In this document: positions 43,333-53,507 of the stretch, piece after piece
Numbering within the stretch: position 1 is the first letter of the stretch
Layout of the letters: the number at the start of each line of letters is the position of its first letter
NCBI GenBank assembly: GCA_947652115.1
Contig: OX393570.1
Location: 11,130,337-11,194,336, forward strand
Direction: 5' to 3'
DNA length: 64,000 nt
From: Blastomussa wellsi
Lineage: Eukaryota > Cnidaria > Anthozoa > Scleractinia > Plerogyridae
Translations under genes and position numbers: made by a program
Notes under the pieces: model-generated
Told to the model about the DNA's origin: nothing
Database searches by the model: none
What the model saw: only the letters and a program-made list of their open reading frames with translations

Positions 43333-43758
43333 ATGGCATGTGTCGCCATAATGGTTGGCGGGGCTGTGTTGAACGCAGTGGCTTTCATCGGCGGTAATTA
43401 TCTCGTGAGGGCTTTTGGGGGCGGTGACAAAGCAGCGCTAGAAGAAAAAGTGCGGCATGATAAAGCTCTCGAGGCGTACCAAGCTGGGTACAAAAAATAC
43501 GCCCGTGACCGCACCAAACTTCTCGACTGGATTGCGACAAACGCGCAAATAAAAGAGAAGGCCAAACAGAACTTCACCAACACTGACTATGCCTTCAAAC
43601 TCTACAACAGGGTGCACCCTGAAGAACGGATGGCACCTCCCAAAGAGCCCAAGTTCTCTGATTTCTATCAGCCAAGCGAGCAGCAGAAAAAGGGTGAACT
43701 TGTGTTCGTTGGCGCTGGGGCGCTCGCTCTGGGCTATGCAGCCTTCCGGTTCCTTTAA
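43333..43758 (+). CDS. Polinton small protein 5, intact, two membrane-type ends
   Basis: An unbroken gene of 141 codons that starts 15 bp after 'catatatgag'. The N-terminus 'MACVAIMVGGAVLNAVAFIG' and the C-terminus 'GELVFVGAGALALGYAAFRF' are both hydrophobic and Gly/Ala-rich. The middle is charged and helical, with 'EEKVRHDKALEAYQAGYKKY' and 'NFTNTDYAFKLYNRVHPEER'. A hairpin membrane protein is likely. I know the family from cnidarian Polintons between small protein 4 and the integrase; its job is unknown. It is the longest intact gene in Block C. Confidence 0.7.
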   Translation: MACVAIMVGGAVLNAVAFIGGNYLVRAFGGGDKAALEEKVRHDKALEAYQAGYKKYARDRTKLLDWIATNAQIKEKAKQNFTNTDYAFKLYNRVHPEERMAPPKEPKFSDFYQPSEQQKKGELVFVGAGALALGYAAFRFL

Positions 43759-43779
43759 ACTTTTTTCTCTTTTATAGTG

Positions 43780-44781
43780 ATGGATGCCAAACTCGCAAAG
43801 ATATACTACGGCCCGGGGGGATATTGGAAAGGCCTTGCCGCTGTTAAAAAATTATCTGAGGCCGCCAAGGTGCCAGAAGACACTGCAAAAAAGTGGCTGG
43901 TACGCCAAGCCCTGTGGCAGATATACCTGCCCGCCCCAAGGCACATTCCTCAACAAAAATTCGATGTGTCCACACCCAACGCCGTCTACCAGGCGGAACT
44001 TCTTTTTCTGCCACACGACAAACTGCCCCGCGGGCGCAAAGTTTTCAAATATGTGCTAACCGTTGACGACGTGGCCAGCCGCTACAAAGAGGCCGAACCC
44101 TTGACTTCGAAAAATTCTTATGAGGTTGCTCTAGCCTTTCAGAAGATTTAGAAGCGCTCACCCCCTGCTTGGCCTCAACTGCTGCTGCGGTCGTGACGCG
44201 GTCGGGCGCGAATTCATGGGCGCTGTTACAAAAGACATGGAAAAATCACAAAACCTATATCCTGCGTGGGCACGTTGACATTCACCGCGACCAGGCCATT
44301 GTTGAACGCTTCAACCGCACCCTTGTCGAACGATTGTTCGGGCACCAGTACGGTGTGGAAATGTGACTCCTTGAGGGTCAGCGGTCAACTGCGTGGGTGA
44401 AAAGACTTCCTGAAGTTGTTTTGGCTTTGAACAACGAGGTAACAAGCCTTACCGGCAAGAAGCCCGCAGTCGCCATCAAAGAAAAAGCTGTTTATGCAAG
44501 GCCATTGACATTTTATTCAAGGCCTGTTGGAAAGGCCGAAAAAAATCCTCCCCTCTCTTGTCCAAGTTCGTTATCTCTACCAAACCGGCGAGCTTGAAGG
44601 TGGTGTGAAAAGAGGCACAGATCAAATCTCGTTGTTGAAAGTTTACAACATTGAAAGATCTTTTACCAAACCAAATCAACCCGTTCTCTACTATTTGCGC
44701 GATGGGCCCAAGTGCGGCTTTGTGCATGAAGAGCTGCTGGTTGTCCCTCCAAACACACAGTTACCCACCGAGCAACTCTAA
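43780..44781 (+). pseudogene. Polinton retrovirus-like integrase (rve), broken
   Basis: The ATG at 43780 follows 'tttttctcttttatagtg' 21 bp after the previous stop. The N-terminal helical part ('AKIYYGPGGYWKGLAAVKKL', 'AAKVPEDTAKKWLVRQALWQ') is followed by the catalytic core: the first Asp in 'YVLTVDDVASRY', a damaged second region near 44200, and the Glu in 'DQAIVERFNRT' near 44315. A C-terminal SH3-like segment 'VRYLYQTGELEGG' to 'VLYYLRDGPKCGFVHEELLV' ends at the TAA at 44779-44781. Breaks: TAG at 44149-44151, frame changes near 44170-44200, TGA at 44364-44366 and a shift near 44530. The enzyme inserts the element into host DNA. It converges on the polymerase with 21 bp overlap. Confidence 0.8.
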
Positions 44782-45964
44782 CAAAATGCTGTGAGCATCT
44801 TTCAATAAAGCTTCTATTTCACCTTCTAACCCCCCGAGTGACTCTATTTCAGCATCTGTCAATAAAGGCCTGTTGTATCCGTAAGCATTTGTATGGATCC
44901 CATCATCTCCTATCCAGCATTTTGAATCAAACGCGGATAGCGAAATCTTGTTTACGTGCATGCCATAGATTTGGTGCCCTCACTTCGAAGAATGTTCATT
45001 CCGTGCCATAACTGTTTTGCACCTGAAAGCGTTTCCTTGTACTGTTCATGCATTATTTGTTTCTTGACAACGCACTTTTTTACGCCTTTTGCTTTTTTGA
45101 TGTTTTTTTGTCCGCCCTCAGAATCGAGTACATTTTCGACCTCAGACGCACGCACTCTGCTATCAGCGTTCCAGCACATTCATCTTTCATCTTGCCTAAG
45201 GCCTTTTTGTTAGCGTTTGAGTGTAGTGAATGCTCTGCCGGGTAATTGCTTGTATCATATAGAAATTTGTTACTTTCGATGTCTTTGTAGACGTCATCCG
45301 TTTCTATCTCAAGCAGAAGGCTGTCGGTGTCTGTGTACAAAAGCTCGCACTTTGGGCTGTATTGTTTGCGAAGCTTGTTGTAGAAAAAGTCATACATCAG
45401 GATCTTGCTGTTGTCAAGGATCGTCATGCCCATGTAAACCAGTCCGGAACATCCCAATATATTGGTACAGCCGTGACGTCACGAAGCTATTGTTCTCAAG
45501 GAAAATGGCGGACCTTTTCGAAAAATGAAAGGCGCTCAAAGAATTCTGTTGGTTCCAGGCTCTACATGCGTTCATCCGGGACTTTCTGTACCGAATGGTG
45601 AGAAGAAGCATAAGCGGGCATTTTGGAAGCGTGAGAATGTGAATAAGGTGATTTTTCTCATGGAAAAGTGACGATATAGACGCGTGCATGTAGTCACAAC
45701 CAAAGGTAAGCGAAGTTTGAACGTTTTTTTCAAGTATTTAAGTATTTTTCGTTGAGCTGCTTTTATTTTTTACCGATTCTATAGTTTTCATTGCTTCATT
45801 GTGACGAGTTTCACGATAGTAAACAATGCCGATATCTTGTAAACTCTTTTTGAATTGGAGTCTGTATAAGTGACCACAAATATCTGTTATCGTAATGTGC
45901 TCGCTTTCCCTTGTTCTGGTGTATGTTTACGGTGACTGATATCTTTTTTTGCTCTTTTAAGTAC

Positions 45965-46573
45965 ATGGATGAACACACTCAACGTCTTGATACTTTTTGT
46001 CGCATTTGTGGCGATAAATTAAAGGTGAATGTGAGGAGGGAAGACGTCTTCAAGCATGCGACGGAAATCCAGTAAATCTGGAAGATCTCTGTTTTGCTCG
46101 ATTCACCACATGTGCACCCCAGACGTATGTGCATGAAGTGCAGAGTGAAATGCAGCAACAAAGATTATTTGACAGAGAAGTTTAAGCCAAATCAAGAAGC
46201 AAAGGTGTGGTTTCCACACAATGAAGATTGTGAAGTTTGCTCAAAAAGAGAAATAGGCAGGCCATCCAAAAGAAAAAGAGGAAAGTTTGTGGCAAACAAG
46301 GAAGGAGAGCCTGTGCATCCTGGCAGTGACACAGACTCTGCCTCTGATGATGAGGACGAAAAAGATCTGCCAAGAGTTTATTGCATCTCATTGGACTCAG
46401 TTAGTGAGTGCGTTAGAAAGGTTCATCCCACAGACCAATGTGCCATTTTTCAGGAGCTTTGTTATATCATTCCCAAGGCAAAGCTTTTTGAACTCCTGAA
46501 GAACAGCATTGAAGGAGTATTTTTTCTTGAGGAGGAGAATAAGACTTTCGTGCAGCTTCTAGAGCTTCTATGA
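45965..46573 (+). pseudogene. Transposon-encoded zinc-domain protein, one in-frame stop
   Basis: The ATG at 45965 and the frame at 46094 are in register with a single TAA at about 46073-46075. The protein begins 'DTFCRICGDKL', then 'SPHVHPRRMCMKCRVKC', then 'WFPHNEDCEVCSKREIGRPS', giving CxxC, H-P-x-x-x-C-x-x-C and H-x-x-x-C-x-x-C clusters, as in zinc-binding N-termini of RAG1/Transib-type and similar transposon proteins. A Lys-rich, nuclear-signal-like stretch and an acidic Ser/Asp stretch follow, then a region with 'PTDQCAIFQELCYIIPKAKL'. No DDE core was recognised. It may be exon 1 of a spliced gene, with another exon at 47174-47372. Confidence 0.5.
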
Positions 46574-46615
46574 ATATTTTTCTAACCTTGGTATCATCCC
46601 CTATGTTTGTTGCAC

Positions 46616-46634
46616 GGGGGGGGGGGGGGGGGGG
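46616..46634 (+). repeat. Poly-G tract (about 18-19 G)
   Basis: A run of G is broken only by line layout and followed by 'tactccgatg'. Such runs are prone to length error in sequencing and can form G-quadruplexes. Confidence 0.8.
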
Positions 46635-46639
46635 GTACT

Positions 46640-47173
46640 CCGATGTATAAGCTATATCATGTATATAGGTATGTGCTTCTGTGAAGGGTTTAGTTTTTGA
46701 GCAGTTTAGTCTAGAATATGGTATGGAAATCAGGGGATTTTGGTCTAGAATAGGGTATCCTGGTATCATTTACCTGTTTACCTTGAACCTTTCAATTTTA
46801 TTAAAAAAAAATGTATCAAAAAGGGATGGATTTTTTAGTATCAAGTGTAGAATAGGGTTACAAAATGCAGTTGAACATGGTGAACTATAGGGTAAGGGTA
46901 TCAAATTCCCAGCGATACAGCACTACCCCAAAAATATCCATAGTATCCCCCCCTGTCTGTAAATTTAGTTTTGTATGTAACAGTGTGTACGGGAATCCCA
47001 ATTTCTATTATTCTTACTAAGAGGTTATCTTTTTGTAATTCGAATAAGGAATCAAATCCTTTTTTTTTCTCTTGATCTTTATCTCTTTAAACATTCCTCT
47101 CACTGACCGCTGACTATTCTCCTTTCTGCATGTCTTTAACAATAACCAACTAAATCAAGTTTCATTGTTACAG
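46640..47173. other. Transposon interior, no gene seen
   Basis: The stretch has repeated phrases such as 'gaatatggtatg', 'gaatagggtatcc' and 'gaatagggttac', which look like an old short tandem repeat. No coding frame was recognised. The T-rich end before 47174 fits an intron with a 3' splice site ('catgtctttaacaataacca ... tgttacag'). Confidence 0.3.
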
Positions 47174-47372
47174 TCGTGTCATTGGTGAGCCAACAATCAG
47201 TAGAAAACCTGCCACCACTCAGAAATGGGTGAAAAACAAGCAGGCTGGTGGAGGGGCTGTAATCCCCTGCACATGGGTATTAAAGGCAACAAGGCAAATG
47301 GCAGAGAGGGTGGAGGAGATTATTAAGTCACGCCTTCCAGACATTGAGGGCCATGAGCTGATGGAAGTACAG
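47174..47372 (+). CDS. Possible exon of the transposon gene
   Basis: An acceptor 'ttcattgttacag' precedes a frame with 'RVIGEPTISRKPATTQKWVK', 'GGGAVIPCTWVLKATRQMAE' and 'RLPDIEGHELMEVQ', followed by the donor-like CAG-GTGAGC at 47371-47378. The sequence is protein-like and lies inside the transposon in the same direction as the zinc-domain protein. The family is not recognised. The open frame beyond the donor runs into a SINE and is not part of the protein. Confidence 0.4.
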
Positions 47373-47409
47373 GTGAGCAAACAGTACAGAGACAGTATTC
47401 TTGCTATCT

Positions 47410-47490
47410 TTCTGTTGGCAACACAGATAGTGGTTAGAGCACTTGCCTCTCACCCATGTGGTACAGGTTCTAATCTAGCCGTCTCTGTTA
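47410..47490 (+). ncRNA. tRNA-like SINE head
   Basis: 'gatagtggttagagcacttg' resembles the A box and D arm of a tRNA, and 'gtacaggttctaatctagcc' 30 bp later resembles the T arm and B box. The two boxes are spaced as in RNA polymerase III promoters. It is unlikely to be a working tRNA. Confidence 0.5.
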
Positions 47491-48078
47491 AGCAGCTTGA
47501 GCTTGCGAATAATTAATTAATCTTTACCTCACCCTTGGTTTTCTCCATCCACAATATTGATTAGTAACACATTCTAATTGGATATTGATAGAGGTCCCTC
47601 AGAAAACCTAGCTTTTGCTGATGTTGCTGCTGCTTTCTATATGAATGGTTTCAATCTTTACATTTCACTCCAGCTCAGACCAAATATTGTCCCAACCCTG
47701 CTATCAGAAACACACACTTGTCTTGTCTTGTTAGTTTTGTTAAATATTTATACTAGTCAGCAACACCGAGCAAATCATAAAGCAAACACGAGAGCCAGTT
47801 GGTTATAGACTGGATTATTGATCTCTGACAAAAAATGCATGCAACCACACTAACATGTTTCTACCACTGATTGAAACTTTTCTCTTTTTCAGGTCAAGCA
47901 GTGATCAAGAATTGATCTGATTGATATAATTTGTACAATAAAAAGCTATTTTCTTGAATTGATGACTGTTTAAATAAATTTTGGCATTCAATTTATTTTG
48001 CGTTGATATAGTGTACTGGGACTCAATCAGTTCAATTAATAATCCAGAAGAACTCAAATGTTTCTTGCATTCTTGTAA

Positions 48079-48784
48079 TGCACCAGTCATTTGAAACCCC
48101 CGCACCCCCCCATAGGGGCATACCCGGGGACATAGCGGGGGTTTCACCTGTTTATCACTTACTTTTGGTGCCCCGGTAGGCGGGGATTGCATGTTTTTTC
48201 ACTCCCCCGCCATACATGGCGGGGACGAGGCGGGGACAAGAGCGGGGATTTCACTTTGTCGAAAGGACTGGGTCCTAGCTGAATTATCGACGAGATTCAT
48301 GGTCAGCTTAATTACGATTAAAGGGGACGTTTTGCTTCGTTTTTTATTCGTAATAGTTTGTTATTGGAAGAAAATAGACAAACAACACAATTGGCCCTGT
48401 TTAGGTGCATCATAATCACAGGAATAATCTTTCATACTGATGTTTCAACGAGTATGCAGGCTTTTTATTTTCATACTGTTTTAGCTTTGCAACGGTCAGC
48501 CGAGGATATTGAAATTTTTTCGCCGTGATTCAAATTTTTAAGGCTTGATAAAGTGGCCATAAGAGCAGTATCTTTTGAGAATTTCTTTTGTCTTTTGGCA
48601 ATCTTATCGAGTGGAATATGTGTTACTTTGGGGATGTTTTACATGTGAATTATATGGGCGGGGGAGTTCACTCTCAAAATTTCCCCAGGTAGGCGGGGAT
48701 TTCACTGCCTTTCACAGGCACAAAAAGTGAATGCCCCGGGTATGCCCCTATGGGGGGGTGCGGGGGTTTCAAATGACTGGTGCA
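48079..48784. mobile_element. 706-bp MITE with TAA duplication (PIF/Harbinger-like)
   Basis: Ends 'tgcaccagtcatttgaaacc' and 'ggtttcaaatgactggtgca' are complementary apart from one extra C or G, and the arms extend about 50 bp ('ataggggcatacccgggg'). TAA flanks both sides (48076-48078 and 48785-48787). A 3-bp TWA duplication is typical of PIF/Harbinger. The interior does not code and has more copies of 'gcggggatttcac'. It is nested in the 45440-49669 transposon. Confidence 0.8.
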
Positions 48785-48926
48785 TAAATTGAAGTACTCA
48801 AAAACAGGTTAAAATAATGAACAACAGCACACTGTGGAAGTGCCAGTGGAAAAAAACAACACCCGAACAACATTAAGTTTTAATACAAAAATACACAACA
48901 GGTTGAAACTCTTTTTAAACCATTTA

Positions 48927-49193
48927 TTAGTTTTCTTTTAGTAGGCGTTTTAGGTCTCTTGTAAAAACATAGCATTTCCCACCTCCAAAAAGACAATACA
49001 AATCTACTGCCCTATTTGTTATCTGTGTTTGTGTGGATAACTCAGTTGCTGGGCTATTTATAGCGTACTGGAACTCAAAGAACCTAAAACTCGAGTCTTG
49101 GTTGTCTAAATCTTCATGGGAATAATAAATAACAAACATTCTTAATTGTTCACAAGTGCATTTTCTATTAGCTGGACTCGATCGATTTAACAT
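48927..49193 (-). other. Unrecognised frame in the transposon 3' part
   Basis: An 89-codon frame from a real ATG at 49193, with 'SSFRFFEFQYAINSPATE' and a basic end. Its composition is protein-like, but no family is recognised. It could be an exon on the minus strand or chance. Confidence 0.2.
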
Positions 49194-49208
49194 GTACTAT
49201 ATTTCAAA

Positions 49209-49463
49209 GTGGGAACCAGTTCAATGTGCAACGTGCAAGAAGTGGCCGATCCCATTAATCAAGAAAAATTCATAAGCTCTTTTACTCACCAATTACATAA
49301 TGCTTTGAAGCAGAAAGATTCACTGAAAATCATTGGCACTGCCTACCAGCTTGTTTCCATATCGTGTGGATGTGCACGATCTTCTAGCGAATTGCTAATC
49401 TCTAAACTCTTTCACGAAATTCATAAAAAAAAATACTTTTGTGGTCGCCCTTTAAATTCATAA
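49209..49463 (+). other. Unrecognised frame in the transposon 3' part
   Basis: The frame includes 'INQEKFISSFTHQLHNALKQ' and a Cys-containing stretch 'SISCGCARSS'. It could be the last exon of the transposon gene, since it lies 200 bp before the right terminus and in the same direction as 45965-46573. No family is recognised. Confidence 0.25.
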
Positions 49464-52400
49464 ATTCAAAATTTCCAGTATTTCAAGTAATCTACCTCCC
49501 TAAACGAAAGAAAAAAACCTAAGAATACCCAAAACCCAGACCACGCTTTCGTCCGCCATCTTGAATATTTTGGTTTGTTTTGAAACGTGACACTAGAACC
49601 GCAACGCGAAATCTTATTGGTTGAAACACGAGTCACGGCTGTACTAATATATTGGGATGTTCCGGACTGGTAAACAGGTTTATTCAGCAGCAAGCGACTT
49701 TTACGCATGTGGATCCACGCAATGTCGTTTGTAAATTCGGCAAACCTTGAGTACAGAGGGCTGGCAACCAATTTCCTTATTTTGTTTTCCTCGCCGCTGC
49801 GCACGATTTTGGGTTTGCCGAAAACTGAGTTGTTCATGAGCTTGTAAAAGTTCTTCAAAGTCGCTCTTTGCGTTTTTCCTGAACTCAGTATTCATCGATA
49901 TGTATGGCTCCATCCAGCATTCTTGTTCGAACTCGAGCACCCTGTGCACTTGTTTTAGTTTCATGCCCTGGGAGAGATAAAACTGAAGGTTTCTGTAATG
50001 AACGACGTAGTTGTTTTTGTCTTCAAGTGTAAGCAGCAGCTTCTCACTGTCCGGGGGGGTTAATTCCAGGTCTTTCATTGTCTTCATTTGGTAGTTCGAC
50101 ATCCATTCCTTTTGGACAACTTTTTTTCTCCGGTGCCAGAGGATAGCTGTTGTGTTCCTCGTGCAGTTCTGTGGGATATGCAAGATCAACCTCGAGAATC
50201 CACCCATTCCTCGCGTTCTCTGTTTTATTCATAATCTCCTGCTCTGTGGGCATAATGCGTTTCCATTTGAAATCTCTTTTGGGAAGGGGCTTGCTCATTG
50301 CCCATCCGTAAAGGTTGTTTGCGTCGAGATACATAATATATTTTTTTCCGTTTTCTGGGGTCGTAGTCAGGCAGACGGGGGTTGTTTGCCTTGGCGTACC
50401 TCTTGCTTACCATCGAGATTCCACTACGCATTCCTATTTCCACGAAGAGATGCATTTCAAGGTCTGTGAATAGCTCCAGCTCGACTCCCGTCTTTTTCAA
50501 GAACGTGTCCCATGAGAGGCCTGGCAACGTGTAATAATGTGCCGGATCCAATCCGTATTGCTTTTGGCACAGGTTTCAGAAGTTCTCGAAAACATCTGCC
50601 AGCAGGGCAACATCAGTTTTGACGTAGAGATCATGATAGTCGCCCAGAGACATGCATCCGAAAGCCTCTCAGACCTTCTGTGCATGCGCATACTCTTCGT
50701 CTGTGACATGCTCGTCCGAGAGTTTGCTGTAAAACATCTGCTTGTCTGGCAGCCTAGTCTCACTGAATCTCTCCCAAGAGTCTATGTACTCGTAAGGGTA
50801 GATCCCCTTTTTGTAAAGTAGTTCGCTGCCGTTTGAGATGCTTGATGTTATTTTCAGACACTCCTGGGAGACAAGTGCATCAAGGCTTCCTTGCAGAAAG
50901 TTCAGGCTGTCGATGAAATGCAGATTCCCAACTGAAAATGTGATGTATTTCTCCATGTTGTTGGCGATGCATCAGACTTCTTTCTGCTGCTGGGACATCG
51001 CTTGCATAAGGTGATGCACGTCGTGAGGTTGTGAAATACAAAAGGTATTGGGGCCGTCTTGGGGTTTATTCGCAGTTTAAGATTTCATGTGTTGTGCGCG
51101 GCTCCTCGGTACCTGCCTGACATGTGGCAGTGGTCTTTTACCGCGTCTCTGTAATTTTTTACAAGCAATGGTTCTGCGCAGAACAAACATGTTTCCTGAT
51201 TTTTTGCTATCCATTGGTTGTTTTTGTCTCTTTCTTTCCTTTCTCTTTTTGGCCCGATAAGTCCCATTGTTTTAAACGCTTGGTAATAACATCTTTCGTG
51301 GCTTTGGCCGCAATAACGGCGTGTATCATGGTTGCTGACAGGGATTGAATCTAAGTGTTGATCCTGGATCAAACTTTTGTCACAAATATGACATTCAGTC
51401 GCGTTTTTGTAATTTTCCCAATCTTCTGCTGTCATCACAATAGGCTTTGGTGTGGCCAAAATATCTGTTCTATTTGTCTCCACCTGTGTGATGACTTTGA
51501 GAAACTTTCCCACTGCATTTTCGCCCCTGTAAACCACTGGTGGTTTGACGATGCGCCCGTCACTTCTTACAACTGTGAATGAAAAGCCACATGCCTGGTG
51601 CCATTCTATCTTCTCCTTGTAGCTGCTTCTTTCTGGCCTACGGCGACAGCCTGGAATCATTCTGACCAAAGCCTCAAAGTCTGCATATATCACGTATGGC
51701 ACCTTCATCTGTTTGTGGTGATGTTGGAAAGAAAGGGTGTTTTTCCCCTCTTCCAGCATCTCGATCCTCGTCGGCCAGCCGTGGACGCCGTTGCAATATT
51801 TTTTATGGTTCACGAGCACCTTCGCTCGTGTGAAACGTTATAAGCACATCATGCAATAGAAAGTTCTATTATTTATTGCCTTGTCAAACAGCAAAGCGGA
51901 GACCCGTTTTACATAACAATAGTGTTGTATTTCCCCTCTCTCTATTAGCATCAGGTTTATCCTTTGTAAATTTCTCCCTTTCTCACTTATCCTGTGGACT
52001 ATCACACGGTTGTTTTCCCAGCCAAAGACATTTATTGCGAGGCCTTTGTTTTGCGCCTCTAGCTTGTCTATCTGTTTCACCGGTGTTGGGAAATCGATCG
52101 CGTTGTAGTTTATACCATCGTTAATCGGGTATTTGTTTGGTCTTTGCGCGTGCTATCCATCTTGCGGAGGAAATAAAACAGCTCTTAGCACCCACTTCAA
52201 ACATTCATTGTCCCTATTTTTTACATTGATTATAGCCTTCTTGTTTGCCAGATTTGCCGGAAGAGGCAAATAAGTTCCACCGCGTATTGGTTCAAAGCGT
52301 GCGACATTCACGAACGCAGTATCTATCGTTTCAACGTCCCATCCTGATCCCGCATAAGACCAGTTTCCTGTTTCTCCTTTTACTCTTTCAATGGATTCGT

Positions 52401-52789
52401 TGAATTTTTGTTTTATTTGTTCTTTATCGTGCCTGTGGAAAACATGGGGTTCTGTTTCTTTAAAATAATGTGTCATGTGTTGCATTTCATCGTTTCTTTG
52501 TATTGAAAAGTTTACTTTTAATCCAAAACTTACTTTTATGTTATTTAACTTTAGGAGTTCTAGTTCAACCAAATCAGTGAACTTTGCTTTGTTTTCTCTT
52601 GCAAATACTAAAAGATCTTTGTTGTTTGGATTTCCTTTGGATACATCCATTCTCCAAACATGAAGCCATCCCTGGAAATTACTTTGTGATAATAGAAACC
52701 CGTCATGTACTTAGGTTTCTGTTTGCCTCCCTCGTTATTGGACCGTAAAACGTTCGAAAAACATCGGATGAATAATTTGCAGCAGCCAT

Positions 52790-53177
52790 TTTGGTGTATA
52801 TACTTGTGCATCTATTTCTTCAATTGGAAAATAATTCTGGTCCACAAAAAAAAAGTGCAGACATTTCTTCAAAAAAAAATATTATTCTCTGGCACAAATG
52901 CACTGAAAATAACTTCACTGGACTGCAAAGTCGCGCAATGATTTATTTTGCGTTTTCACATTCCTGAACGACACCTAATTCCAAAACGCCCAGATTTCTG
53001 TCTGCTATTTTTTCATGGGCGATTCAGAATGTTCATGGGCGCTTTGTAATGGTTGGGGCCAATTGCAATTTCCGGGGCGCTTTGCAATGTCTAAAAATGT
53101 CAGTTGTGTCATTTCTATTTATTCACTCTGCTTGACCCGCAGGCCCACGCATTTTGTCTGTTTGCTTTATTTTGCCC
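52790..53177. other. Right flank of Block C, no gene seen
   Basis: The sequence upstream of the polymerase start is A+T-rich with short phrases such as 'catgggcg' repeated at 53012-53040. No terminal 5'-AG repeat typical of Polinton ends was recognised. Confidence 0.35.
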
Positions 53178-53365
53178 TCACACATTTCAAATACCTGGCC
53201 CAAACACGTTTGCAATTTGTTTCCTTTTCGCTGAAAGTCGTTTTTCACACTAAACGAGGTGACATTTGGAGCCGAGTTTAGTGTGAAAAACGACTTTCAG
53301 CGAAAAGGAAACAAATTGCAAACTTGTTTGGGCCAGAACCAGTATTTGAAATGTGTCTGCCCGAG
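53178..53365. repeat. Near-perfect 188-bp palindrome
   Basis: Arms of about 57 bp ('gtttgcaatttgtttccttt' to 'tttttcacactaaac' and complement) match with about one mismatch; outer parts ('cacatttcaaatac', 'ctggcccaaac') extend the pairing to about 85 bp with small gaps. The loop is about 20 bp, 'gaggtgacatttggagccga'. The loop and inner arms resemble 23252-23330. Confidence 0.85.
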
Positions 53366-53507
53366 CAAGCCACGGCCGAATGAAGAAAACAGGAAATGGT
53401 ATCACAGATCTTTGACATCAATAGATTGCATGGCGCTGGCAACAATGCCGTGGCTCTTTTGAAGGAAAAATGCATCCAAATAAAACAGTATAGTGTGCCC
53501 TTCAAAA

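Larger units (their letters stand above)
45440..49669 (+). mobile_element. 4,230-bp DNA transposon inside the polymerase gene
   Basis: The left end 'cagtccggaacatcccaata' and the right end 'tattgggatgttccggactg' are exact complements; the inverted repeats run about 38 bp with one or two mismatches. Both ends are flanked by GTAAAC (45434-45439 and 49670-49675), a 6-bp target duplication. Removing the insert and one GTAAAC restores the polymerase frame across the site. Six-base duplications are known for Dada (6-7) and IS3EU elements; the termini alone do not decide. The only clear gene inside is a zinc-domain protein at 45965-46573. The superfamily is not known. Confidence 0.85.
44761..52789 (-). 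pseudogene. Polinton family B DNA polymerase (Block C), split by a transposon
   Basis: The gene starts at the ATG complementary to 52787-52789 and ends at 44761; without the 4.2-kb insert it has about 1,260 codons. Seen on the minus strand in order: exonuclease region with 'VPYVIYADFEALV' (about 51690), a Cys/His part 'CHICDKSL' and 'CLFCAEPLL...DHCHMSGRYRG' (51120-51400), motif A 'MYLDANNLYGWAM' (about 50325), motif B 'YKLMNNSVFGKP' (about 49840) and motif C 'YTDTDSLLLE' (about 45330). Catalytic acids are present, yet frames break near 52700, 52150, 51830, 51080, 50660, 50500, 50300, 50060 and 45170. This is the replicative, probably protein-primed polymerase of Polintons. Motif spelling differs from the 4686-8246 polymerase, so the lineages are distinct. 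Confidence 0.85.

Noticed and set aside
43369..43583. 61-residue minus-strand frame
   Set aside because: It is the shadow of the intact gene at 43333-43758.
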